From JAPLJC01 sp963697965 (GTDB taxonomy: Bacteria; Desulfobacterota; Desulfobaccia; Desulfobaccales; 0-14-0-80-60-11), in the NCBI GenBank assembly GCA_963697965.1, contig OY969108.1, positions 620,001 to 684,000 on the forward strand: 64,000 bases of DNA, read 5' to 3'. Position numbers and translations under genes: made by a program. The notes beneath the pieces are model-generated. The model worked only from the letters and a program-made list of their open reading frames with translations, ran no database searches and was not told the origin of the DNA. The number at the start of each line of letters is the position of its first letter. Position 1 is the stretch's first letter. Positions 16,195 through 24,020 of this stretch are shown here, in pieces.

Positions 16195-17502
16195 ATGCGC
16201 ATTGTTCATTATCTGAATCAGTTTTTTGGCGGGATTGGCGGCGAAGACAAAGCGGACTTCCCTCCCCAGGCAATGGCCGGAGCAACCGGTCCTGGCCGGG
16301 CCCTCCAGCAGGCCCTGGGCCAGGAAGCCGAAGTCGTGGGCACGGTGATCTGCGGAGACGGGCTTTTCGCTGACCACACGGAGCAGGCTGCCGCCGCCGT
16401 GCTCAAGCTGATCGCAGGATTTGCCCCTGACGTGGTTATTGCAGGGCCCGCCTTCAATGCCGGGCGTTACGGCCTGGCCTGCGGCCGGGTCTGTGCCGAC
16501 GTCGCCACTCATCTCGGCAAACCCACAGTCACCGGGATGTTCAAGGAAAATGCCGCTGCCCCGCTCTACCAAAATTTACTAATCGTGTCGACCAGCGCCT
16601 CGGCCGTGGGCATGAAAGAGGCTATTGCCTCCATGGCTCGTCTGGCCTTGAAGCTGGGGCGTGGAGAACCCCTGGGACCCGCTGCTGTCGAGGGGTACCT
16701 TCCTCGCGGCCAGCGGATCAATGCGTTGGTGGACGGGTCTGCCTCCTCGAGGGCTCTCGGCCTCCTCTTGGCCCGGATAACCGGGCGTCCTTTCACCACA
16801 GAGGTCCCGCTGCCAAATTACGATAAAGTTCCCCCGCCCCCCCCGGTGACCGATCCAGCGCGGATGCGCCTGGCAGTGGTGACCGAGTCCGGCCTGGTCC
16901 CCAGCGGCAACCCTGATAAGCTGGAATGGGTGCGTGCCTCGAAGTGGTTCAAATATAGCATCAAAGGCATGGATTCGCTGAAAGCCGGTGAGTACGAGGT
17001 GATTCACGGCGGCTACGATGCTGTGCACGCCCTCGCCGATCCCAACCGGATGGTCCCGGTGGATGTTCTGCGGGAACTGGTCCGGCGCGGCGAGATCGGG
17101 GAGCTTTTGGAATCATATTACGTAACATGTGGTAATCATGGTATATTAAGCCAGATGGCCCAACATGCCAGGGAAATCGCCGCAGACCTGCTGGCTCAGA
17201 AGGTGGGTGCGGCTTTGCTTGTTGCCACCTGAGGTTCGGGAACTCGTAGCGGCGCTACGATGGGAAAAGAGTTGGAAAGAGCGGGCCTGCCGACGGTGAC
17301 TGTAACCAGTCTGACCGCAGTGGCTCTCAAGGTCGGCGCCAACCGCGTCCTCCGGGGAAATCGCTTCAGCTGTCCCTGCGGCAATCCCGCTCTCTCAGCC
17401 CAAGACGAGAGGGCCTGGAGAATCAAATTCGCCAGGGCCATCGTCAAAGCCCTGCAGACCAAGGTCGACGGGCCCACCCTGTTCGAACCGGAGGCGATAT
17501 GA
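16195..17502 (+). CDS. grdB: Component B selenoprotein subunit homologue (GrdB-like), copy 1, with in-frame TGA as selenocysteine
   Basis: ATG 16195 (MRIVHYLNQFFGGIGGED, the classic GrdB start); 435 residues if the TGA at 17230-17232 is read as Sec346. A naive call stops there, but the same frame continues ATUGSGTRSGATMGKELERA and VGANRVL to TGA 17502, matching the C-terminal third of GrdB. The usual motif around selenium is UxxCxxC; here it is U-G-S-G-T-R-S, both Cys lost. A perfect SECIS-like hairpin follows the TGA. The middle (VAGPAFNAGRYGLACG, GYLPRG, VTESGLVPSGNPDKLEWV) is family-typical. In the known complex Sec attacks the imine formed on GrdE and passes the carboxymethyl group to GrdA. 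Confidence 0.88.
17230..17260 (+). promoter_or_regulatory. Bacterial SECIS-like hairpin after grdB1 TGA
   Basis: TGA (17230-17232) is followed 11 bases later by a perfect 7-bp stem TCGTAGC (17244-17250), loop GGC, GCTACGA (17254-17260). grdB2 has the same stem at the same distance with one A-T pair changed to T-A, a compensatory change that supports a selected RNA structure. SelB recognises such hairpins a short distance after UGA. Confidence 0.8.
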
Positions 17503-17507
17503 TAACA

Positions 17508-17524
17508 CCTCAGGCCCCCTGAGG
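17508..17524. promoter_or_regulatory. Perfect hairpin downstream of grdB1
   Basis: CCTCAGG, loop CCC, CCTGAGG. No T-run follows, so it is not a classical intrinsic terminator. It could stabilise the 3' end of the upstream message or be an operator in the 129-base gap before the GntR gene. Confidence 0.4.
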
Positions 17525-17631
17525 AGAGCATGAGGCCTGCAAGTCAGCGTATCTCGACTTTAGTTTCTGAGGCAGACAAGGGAATGCCTTGGTAAGACAT
17601 CTACCCCTTACTTCCAGGGAGGATTTGGACT

Positions 17632-18342
17632 ATGCAACTGCAACCCAAAATTTTCGACAACCATTTAAGGCTCAGTGAAAGGGCCTATGAAACTATCAAG
17701 GAGTACATACTAACTTCGGATCTGAGAAACCAACCTCCCGGAAGCAGATTAGATGAAAAGGCCTTGGTCACCCATTTGAATATGAGCCGGACGCCGGTAA
17801 GAGAAGCTGTCAATCGTCTCGCGGCTGAAGGTTTCCTAAACATAGTGCCATATAAAGGGGTGTTTATTGCTAAAAAGACGAGAGAAGAAGTTGTTTCCAT
17901 CCTTCTGGTCCGGGCAACCCTGGAAGGTATGGCTGCCCGTCTGGCCACTCCTAATTTCACCCCCGAAGATTTTGCGAAGATGAGGGAAATGTTTGCTCCT
18001 TTTCTGGGTTCCTCTCTTGAAGAAAGGCGCTATGAATTCTCGAAGGCCAATATTGAATTCCATGAATATGTCCTGGAACGAAGTAAATGTTCCATTTTGA
18101 TCGATATCGCCAAAACTCTCTATGACCACATGCGCCTGATCCGTTTCCGGACGTCCGCTTTCCTGCCTCGTTTGCAAAGTGCCTTGGCTCAACATCTCAA
18201 GCTCGTCGATCTTTTTGAAAAGGGTGATGCCAACAGGGCCGAAAGGCTAATGCGGGCCCACATTGAAGAATCCATTCAATACATGAATAAATGGGAGCAA
18301 ATGCAACCTTATTCCCCTTCGGATAACGAATTTCCTGGATAA
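17632..18342 (+). CDS. GntR-family transcriptional regulator, FCD (FadR) subfamily
   Basis: 236 residues, ATG 17632 behind AGGGAGG. N-terminal winged helix-turn-helix: LSERAYETIKEYIL, then GSRLDEKALVTHLNMSRTPVREAVNRLAAEGFLNIVPYKGVFIA (residues ~38-83), the GntR signature. C-terminal all-helical FCD domain with likely metal/effector ligands in ANIEFHEYVLERS and LAQHLKLVDLFEKGDANRAERLMRAHIEES. FCD regulators bind small organic acids or amino-acid-like effectors, so it probably senses the substrate of this island. Candidate operator: the ATTGTATACAAT palindrome in the liv promoter (4121-4132). It lies between two Grd clusters, directly before a symporter. Confidence 0.93.
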   Translation: MQLQPKIFDNHLRLSERAYETIKEYILTSDLRNQPPGSRLDEKALVTHLNMSRTPVREAVNRLAAEGFLNIVPYKGVFIAKKTREEVVSILLVRATLEGMAARLATPNFTPEDFAKMREMFAPFLGSSLEERRYEFSKANIEFHEYVLERSKCSILIDIAKTLYDHMRLIRFRTSAFLPRLQSALAQHLKLVDLFEKGDANRAERLMRAHIEESIQYMNKWEQMQPYSPSDNEFPG

Positions 18343-18376
18343 TCGGGCCTGATTATAAATATGGGAGGCAAGTGGT

Positions 18377-19819
18377 ATGTTATTAATTAACTCGACCCAT
18401 ATTATTGGCATGATAATCACGTTATTGGTAATCGTTGGTTTTGGCCTCTATGCTGGAACCCGGGTTAAAGACGAAAGAGATTTTGCGGGCAGCTCGCGTA
18501 AAGGGGGGGCGGCAGTTGTAGCAGGGACAATAATGGGAACCATGGTGGGTGGTAACGCTACCATTGGCACCGCGCAATTGGCGTTTCTTTACGGCCTGGA
18601 CGCCTGGTGGTTCTGTATCGGAGCAGGGATCGGTTTCTTGGCTTTGGGGACCTTTATGCTCAGGCCCATTTATTCAAGCAAAATAACCACCATCCCTGAG
18701 TATCTGGTCGGGACTTACGGTTCGGGTATCGGACCTATTTCCAGTATCTTCACGAGCTTTGGCATATTTTTTAATGTCATCGCCAACGGTCTGGCAGCGG
18801 TGGCGCTGCTAACTTCAGTAGTTAATCTTAATCCTACCGTTGCGGTGATTATTACTATACTTATAACGCTGGCATATGTTATGGCTGGCGGGATTCAAGG
18901 CACCGGTATCGTCGGCACAGTCAAAATACTCCTGTTATATGCAGCAATGATAGCCGCCGCTGGCGTGGCTCTTTACCAATTCGGCGGAATCAAGGCGATG
19001 TATCACGCTTTTCCAAACCCTTTCCCATGGTTTTCCCTGTTTGGCCGCGGAGTTTCCCGGGACCTGGCGGCTGGATTCTCGCTGGTGGTGGGAGTTATCT
19101 GCACTCAGACCTACATTCAGGCGGTTGCCGCAACCAGGAGTTTCGGCAAGGCTCGCCTGGGCGCCTTGCTCTCAGCGTTTCTTATTCCCCCGTTTGGCGC
19201 CTGTGGCGTTCTGGTCGGATTGTATATGAGGGCGCATCTTGCTGGCTTCCCCGGGCTGACAACTGCATCTGCCCAGGTTTTACCGGTTTTCATTCTGCAT
19301 TACCTGCCACCTTTGTTCGCAGGGGTAGTTTTAGCCACCCTGTTTATTTCGGTGATCGGAACCATAGCCGGTTTAAACCTCGGCATTTCGACTATGCTTA
19401 CCCGGGATATCTACAAACCCTATATTGCTAAGGAAGTCAATGATCAAAAGGCTCTGTGGGTGCAGCGGGCATTGATACTTTGCCTTTGCGTTCTCGCCGT
19501 TGTCTGCGTCAGGGGCAGTTTCGGCAAGCTGCTCCTGAGCTTTGCCTTCCTATCCATGGGGTTGCGGGGTTGCACTGCCCTCTTCCCATTTCTGGGCGCC
19601 ATGTTCTGTAAACGTCTGGTTACCCCGGCAGGTGGCATAGCGGCGGCAATATTGGGGCCGTTAACTGACTTCATCTGGCACTCCCTTTACCCGAAGGGCA
19701 TCTCTTCACTGTATCCGGGACTTATGGTCAGTGCCATCGTTTTAATTGTTGTTAGTTTAATCACCCGCAAGAAAGAGGATACCATAGGGCAGTCCAAAAT
19801 TATTGGGACAACCCGTTAA
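18377..19819 (+). CDS. Sodium:solute symporter (SSS family)
   Basis: 480 residues, ATG 18377 after GGGAGG. About thirteen hydrophobic helices. Family marks are VGFGLYAGTRVKDERDFAGSSRKGGAAVVAGTIMGTMVGGNATIGTAQLAFLYGLDAWWFCIG at the N-terminus and TTIPEYLVGTYGSGIGP (the DFxxAGR-like and EYL regions of PutP/PanF transporters), and IAGLNLGISTMLTRDIYKPYIAKE in the conserved Na+-site helix 8 region. SSS members take up proline, betaine-like compounds, sugars, monocarboxylates or pantothenate. Its position 35 bases after the GntR gene and within the Grd island suggests it brings in the amine or acid reduced by one of the two component B proteins. The ligand is inference. Confidence 0.9.
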   Translation: MLLINSTHIIGMIITLLVIVGFGLYAGTRVKDERDFAGSSRKGGAAVVAGTIMGTMVGGNATIGTAQLAFLYGLDAWWFCIGAGIGFLALGTFMLRPIYSSKITTIPEYLVGTYGSGIGPISSIFTSFGIFFNVIANGLAAVALLTSVVNLNPTVAVIITILITLAYVMAGGIQGTGIVGTVKILLLYAAMIAAAGVALYQFGGIKAMYHAFPNPFPWFSLFGRGVSRDLAAGFSLVVGVICTQTYIQAVAATRSFGKARLGALLSAFLIPPFGACGVLVGLYMRAHLAGFPGLTTASAQVLPVFILHYLPPLFAGVVLATLFISVIGTIAGLNLGISTMLTRDIYKPYIAKEVNDQKALWVQRALILCLCVLAVVCVRGSFGKLLLSFAFLSMGLRGCTALFPFLGAMFCKRLVTPAGGIAAAILGPLTDFIWHSLYPKGISSLYPGLMVSAIVLIVVSLITRKKEDTIGQSKIIGTTR

Positions 19820-19905
19820 GTACAACCTGGTATTGCCAAAGAAGGAGAGTAAGCAGTGGGAACGGCTGACGCCAAGATCTCCGGCGCGCCCCCGCGGTTG
19901 GGAAG

Positions 19906-21357
19906 ATGCGGCGGGCGGTGGGGATCATCCTTGCCTTTCTCGTCCTGATAGTCCTTTACTTCATCCCTTTTCCGTCCTCCTTGACGCCGGTGGGACATGC
20001 CCTGCTCTGCGTGATGCTGTTCATGCTGGTAATCTGGGTCTCGGAAGCAGTGGGCTATGCGGCCAGTTCATTTTTTCTAATCGCCTCCTTTACGCTCTTG
20101 GTGGCCTTGTCCCCGGTAGCTGCCAATCCCGGCAAACTGGTGGGAACCGAGGCAGCCCTGGGCATGGCCCTCTCCGGTTTCAGTTCGCCGGCCTGGGTGC
20201 TGGTGGTTTGCGCCCTGTTTCTGGCGTCCGCCATCGAGGTAACCGGGTTGGGACAGAGAATCGGCCTGTTCATCCTGGGCCGCATGGGGGCCAGGCCGAA
20301 ACGGGTGCTCTTGGGAATCCTGTTGATGGCCTTTATCTTGACGGTCTTTATTCCGGCCCAGGCAGCCAACGCCGCCTTGATGACTGCGATATCCATAGGG
20401 ATTATTAAAGCCTTCGGGTTGGACTTAAGAAGCAACCTGAGCAAAGGGATGTTGCTCCTGGTCGCCTTCGGCACCGGAATAGCCGGGATGGGCATTCTGA
20501 CCTCGGGCGCCCCACCCATTCAAACCGCCATGTATATTTCCCAGGCTACCAACCACCATATCACCTGGCTCCAATGGGCCATCTATGGCATGCCCTTTGC
20601 CCTGACGATGGGGGTGGTGCTCTATCTCCTGGTTCTCTATTTTTTCCCGGTGAGCAAGGAAGAATTGGCCGGCGGGGCCTCGGTCGTTCGTGAGCATAGC
20701 GCCAAATTGGGGCCAATTACCACCGGAGAAGTCAAGCTTTTGATCATCATGTTGGCCACCATCTTCCTGTGGGGCACCGGAAATGTGTTGCACCGCCTAG
20801 ACCCCAGCACGGTGGCGCTTCTGGCAGTGGCGGCCATATTTTTTCCCGGACTGCGAGTGGCCACCTGGAACCAGTTGGTGGGTAAAGTGAATTGGGGAAC
20901 GCTGATGCTTTTCGGCGCCGCCATTTCCCTGGGAATCTGGCTTTTAAAGAGCGGGGCGGCGGCCTGGGTCGCCAAGAACACCATCATCGCTCTGGGAGTG
21001 GACCGATGGCCCTTGCTGCTGATGATCGCAGCCGGCGGCTTGTTCTTCTCCCTCTTTTCCCTGGCTTTCTCCGCCCGGTCCGCGGCGGTAGCCGCCCTGG
21101 TGCCCACGGCTATTGGCTTTGCCCAGGGCCTCAACATTCCCGGACTCAGCGTCTGGGGCCTGACTCTCGTCTTCTACTACACCATTCAGTTTTCGGTAAT
21201 CATCCCGGTGAACACCCCCATGTCCATGGTGGCTTACTCCACCGACACCTTTAGTTCTGATGACATGATGAAGGTGGGTATTCCTCTGGTGATTATCGCC
21301 ATTCTGGTTATGGTCATCTTCAGCGCCACCTATTGGCATTGGCTGGGATTGGTGTAA
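19906..21357 (+). CDS. DASS (SLC13)-family sodium:anion symporter, copy 1; N-terminus probably frameshifted
   Basis: The ATG 19906 frame gives 483 residues with about twelve helices and DASS features: duplicated re-entrant regions with AAN/TSGAPP (PAQAANAALMTAISIGII, LTSGAPPIQTAMYIS), WGTLMLFGAAISLGIWLLKSGAAAW, and FYYTIQFSVIIPVNTPMSMVAYS. There is no proper ribosome-binding site for ATG 19906. A strong AAGGAGAG precedes GTG 19856 in another frame, which reads VGTADAKISGAPPRLGR before it fails. One missing base near 19900 would join them into a 500-residue protein, so the true start is probably 19856. Family substrates are dicarboxylates, citrate or sulfate. It precedes grdE2 by about 50 bases and is likely co-transcribed with it. 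Confidence 0.87.
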   Translation: MRRAVGIILAFLVLIVLYFIPFPSSLTPVGHALLCVMLFMLVIWVSEAVGYAASSFFLIASFTLLVALSPVAANPGKLVGTEAALGMALSGFSSPAWVLVVCALFLASAIEVTGLGQRIGLFILGRMGARPKRVLLGILLMAFILTVFIPAQAANAALMTAISIGIIKAFGLDLRSNLSKGMLLLVAFGTGIAGMGILTSGAPPIQTAMYISQATNHHITWLQWAIYGMPFALTMGVVLYLLVLYFFPVSKEELAGGASVVREHSAKLGPITTGEVKLLIIMLATIFLWGTGNVLHRLDPSTVALLAVAAIFFPGLRVATWNQLVGKVNWGTLMLFGAAISLGIWLLKSGAAAWVAKNTIIALGVDRWPLLLMIAAGGLFFSLFSLAFSARSAAVAALVPTAIGFAQGLNIPGLSVWGLTLVFYYTIQFSVIIPVNTPMSMVAYSTDTFSSDDMMKVGIPLVIIAILVMVIFSATYWHWLGLV

Positions 21358-21409
21358 GCGGCTCATTAAGTATGGGAAGATGGTCAAGCCAGGAGAGGAG
21401 TTTCCTTTT

Positions 21410-22669
21410 ATGAGGCTGGAGCTACGCAAATTCACGATCCAGGATGCCCGGTTCGGGGAGAGCACCAGCATCGAACAGGGGACCCTGGTTATCAACCAAC
21501 CGGAATTGGTGGGATTCCTGAACCGGGAGCAGGCGTTTGCGAAGGTAGAGGTGAAGCTGGCCCGGCCTGGGGAAGCGGTCAGAATTGTGCATATCATGGA
21601 CGCGGTAGAGCCGCGCCTGAAGCTAGCCGGCGGCGCCGCCACGCCCTTTCCCGGAGCCCTGGGCCCCATGGAGATTGCCGGCCGGGGGCAGACCAACGCG
21701 CTGGACGGGGTAGCCGTGCTGCAAACCGGCAAGAGGCAGGGTATTCAGGAAGGGATAGTGGACATGGCAGGGCCGGGGGCGTGCTACAGCATCTTCTCTA
21801 AAACCATCAACGTGGTGCTGCTCTGCACTCCCCATCCCGCCACTACGGACGCGGAGTTTGACCGGACCACCCGCAAGGCGGCGCTGGAGGCCGCGGCCTA
21901 CCTCGCCGAACCCACCCGCCACCTGGCACCTGACCATGTTGAGGTGTTTGACCTGGAGGTGACGGCAAACCGGGATCACCATCTGCCCCGGATCGTTTAT
22001 TTCTATCACCTGCAATCCCAGGGGTTGTTGCGGGATACCTTGGTGTATGGCGAAAACGCCCGGGAACTATTGCCCACCCTCCTCCACCCCAATGAGGTGC
22101 TGGATGGGGCCCTGGTCAGCAGCAACTACATCATTGCCTGCCAGAAGAATCCCACTTATCTCCATCTGCACAACCCGGTGGTCCTGGAATTGGCTCGCCG
22201 GCATGGCCGGGACCTGATCTTTGCGGGAGTGGTGATAGCCAATGAACATAGCACCTTGCGGGAAAAGGAACGCTCGGCGAAATTTGCCGCCAAGCTGGCC
22301 TGGCAACTGGGCGCCCAGGGAGCCGTCATCACCCAAGAGGGCGGTGGTCACGCGGATACCGACCTGATGCTCTGTTGCCGGGAAAGTGAAAAACTGGGCA
22401 TTAAAACCGTCATCCTGGCCAACGAGATTGCCGGGGACGCCGGGGACCTGCCGTCGCTGGTGGATAGCGTCCCCGAAGCCGACGCCGTGGTCACCACCGG
22501 CAACAACGACGAGTTGGTGGCTTTGGCTCCCGTGGGGCAGGTTTTAGGAGGCGAGGAGATCGCCGGGGTCGCCGGGCCGCCTGATTCCGGGCTGACCATC
22601 CCCCTGGGACGCATCTATACGGCCACCAACCAGTTGGGGGCCACCCATCTGTCCATCAGGGAGTATTAA
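21410..22669 (+). CDS. grdE: Component B alpha/beta subunit homologue (GrdE-like), copy 2
   Basis: The frame is open from 21380; ATG 21410 (MRLELRKFTIQDARFGEST) is chosen for its AGGAGAGGAG and for alignment with copy 1. 419 residues. Shared family blocks: RPGEAVRIVHIMDAVEPR, QEGIVDMAGPGACYSIFSKT, TLLHPNEVLDGALVSSNYIIACQKNPTYLH, ITQEGGGHADTDLM and PVGQVLGGEEIAG. The predicted pyruvoyl-forming Cys is Tyr240 here (SSN-Y), as in copy 1, although the nearby Cys of IIAC is kept. Copies 1 and 2 are clearly diverged, so they probably serve different substrates. grdB2 starts 12 bases downstream after AAGGAGGCG. Confidence 0.85.
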   Translation: MRLELRKFTIQDARFGESTSIEQGTLVINQPELVGFLNREQAFAKVEVKLARPGEAVRIVHIMDAVEPRLKLAGGAATPFPGALGPMEIAGRGQTNALDGVAVLQTGKRQGIQEGIVDMAGPGACYSIFSKTINVVLLCTPHPATTDAEFDRTTRKAALEAAAYLAEPTRHLAPDHVEVFDLEVTANRDHHLPRIVYFYHLQSQGLLRDTLVYGENARELLPTLLHPNEVLDGALVSSNYIIACQKNPTYLHLHNPVVLELARRHGRDLIFAGVVIANEHSTLREKERSAKFAAKLAWQLGAQGAVITQEGGGHADTDLMLCCRESEKLGIKTVILANEIAGDAGDLPSLVDSVPEADAVVTTGNNDELVALAPVGQVLGGEEIAGVAGPPDSGLTIPLGRIYTATNQLGATHLSIREY

Positions 22670-22681
22670 GGAGGCGCCCGG

Positions 22682-23986
22682 ATGATCAGAGTAGTCCATT
22701 ATCTTAATCAGTTTTTCGGTCAGATTGGCGGAGAAGACCAGGCCGGGGTGGCTCCCCGGGCAGTGGCCCGCCCGGTGGGGCCGGGGATAGCCCTGCAAGC
22801 CGCCCTGGGCGAGAAAGCCCAGGTGGTGGCCACGGTGATCTGTGGGGATAACTTCTTTGCCGAACAGCCCCTGGAGGCCACTGAAGAAGTGATGCAGCTC
22901 ATCAGGTCTTTTGAGCCTCAGTTAGTCGTGGCCGGTCCGGCCTTCAACGCCGGGAGGTATGGTCCGGCCTGCGGGGCCGTGTGCCAAGCCGTGCAAGCCC
23001 GGCTGGGAGTTCCCGCAGTGACCGGCATGTACCGGGAAAATCCCGGCCTGGAACTTTACCGGAAGGATATCTTCTGCGTGGAAACCGGTCCCTCAGCGGC
23101 TGGCATGCGCCAGGCCGTTGCGGCCATGGCCGTCCTGGGTCTAAAATTGGCTGGGGGCGAGGCCTTAGGCCCACCCGAGGCCGAAGGTTACCTGCCCCGG
23201 GGAATCCGCAAAAACACCTGGGCTGAGAAGACCGGCGCGGCGCGGGCGGTGGACCTGCTTTTGGCCAAATTGCAGGGGCTGCCTTACCGCACGGAGCTTC
23301 CCATGCCTACCTTCGAGAAGGTCCCACCGGCTCCCCCGGTGAGCGACCTCAGCACCGCCACCGTGGCCCTGGTGACCGAAGGCGGTATCGTCCCCAAGGG
23401 CAACCCGGACCGGCTGGAGTCGGCCCGGGCCAGCAAGTTTCTCAAGTACAGCCTGGAGGGCATCGAAGACCTGTCGGGAGAGGAATTCCAGTCCGTCAAC
23501 GGTGGCTACAGCAATGTCTTTGCCAACGAAGACCCCGATCGGGTATTGCCGGTGGATGCGCTCCGGGACTGCGAGCGCCAAGGCAAGATCGGCAGGTTAT
23601 ACCAGCACTTTTTTACCACCACCGGCAACGGCACCAGCCTGGAAAACGCCCGCAAATTTGGCCAGGAGATTGCCCGGGATTTGATTGCCGACGGGGTACA
23701 GGCGGTCATCCTGACCGCCACTTGAGGTACCGGGACTCGTTGCGGGGCAACGATCACCAAGGAACTGGAAAGGGTTGGGATTCCCACGGTGCAAATCTGT
23801 ACCATTACGTCCATTGCCTTAGCAGTGGGCGCCAACCGGATCCTGGCGGCTGCTGCCATACCCTACCCCTTGGGCAGTCCCGATCTGAGCCCCGACCAGG
23901 AAAGGGCCATGCGGCGACAAATGGTGGATCGAGCTCTGGCGGCTCTGCAATCGCCGGTTGGCGAGCCAACGATTTTCAACGCCTGA
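22682..23986 (+). CDS. grdB: Component B selenoprotein subunit homologue (GrdB-like), copy 2, with in-frame TGA as selenocysteine
   Basis: ATG 22682 (MIRVVHYLNQFFGQIGGED); 434 residues with TGA 23723-23725 read as Sec348. The frame after the TGA reads ATUGTGTRCGATITKELERVGIPTVQICT and VGANRILAAAAIPYPLGSPDLS, ending at TGA 23986, a good match to GrdB C-termini and closer to the canonical form than copy 1. The redox motif is U-G-T-G-T-R-C: the second Cys of UxxCxxC is kept, the first is Gly. The SECIS-like hairpin is at 23737-23753. grdC follows after 34 bases. Automated annotation will truncate this gene at 23725. Confidence 0.9.
23723..23753 (+). promoter_or_regulatory. Bacterial SECIS-like hairpin after grdB2 TGA
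   Basis: Stem TCGTTGC (23737-23743), loop GGG, GCAACGA (23747-23753), starting exactly 14 bases after the T of TGA, the same distance as in grdB1. The fifth pair is T-A here and A-T in grdB1, while the rest of the stem is identical. Confidence 0.8.
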
Positions 23987-24020
23987 CGGGAACTGTCCGG
24001 CGATACAGGAGGCAGGTGCA

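Noticed and set aside
17260..17502. Separate small ORF downstream of grdB1
   Set aside because: It is in frame with grdB1 across the TGA and encodes the GrdB C-terminus; it is a selenocysteine read-through product, not a separate gene.
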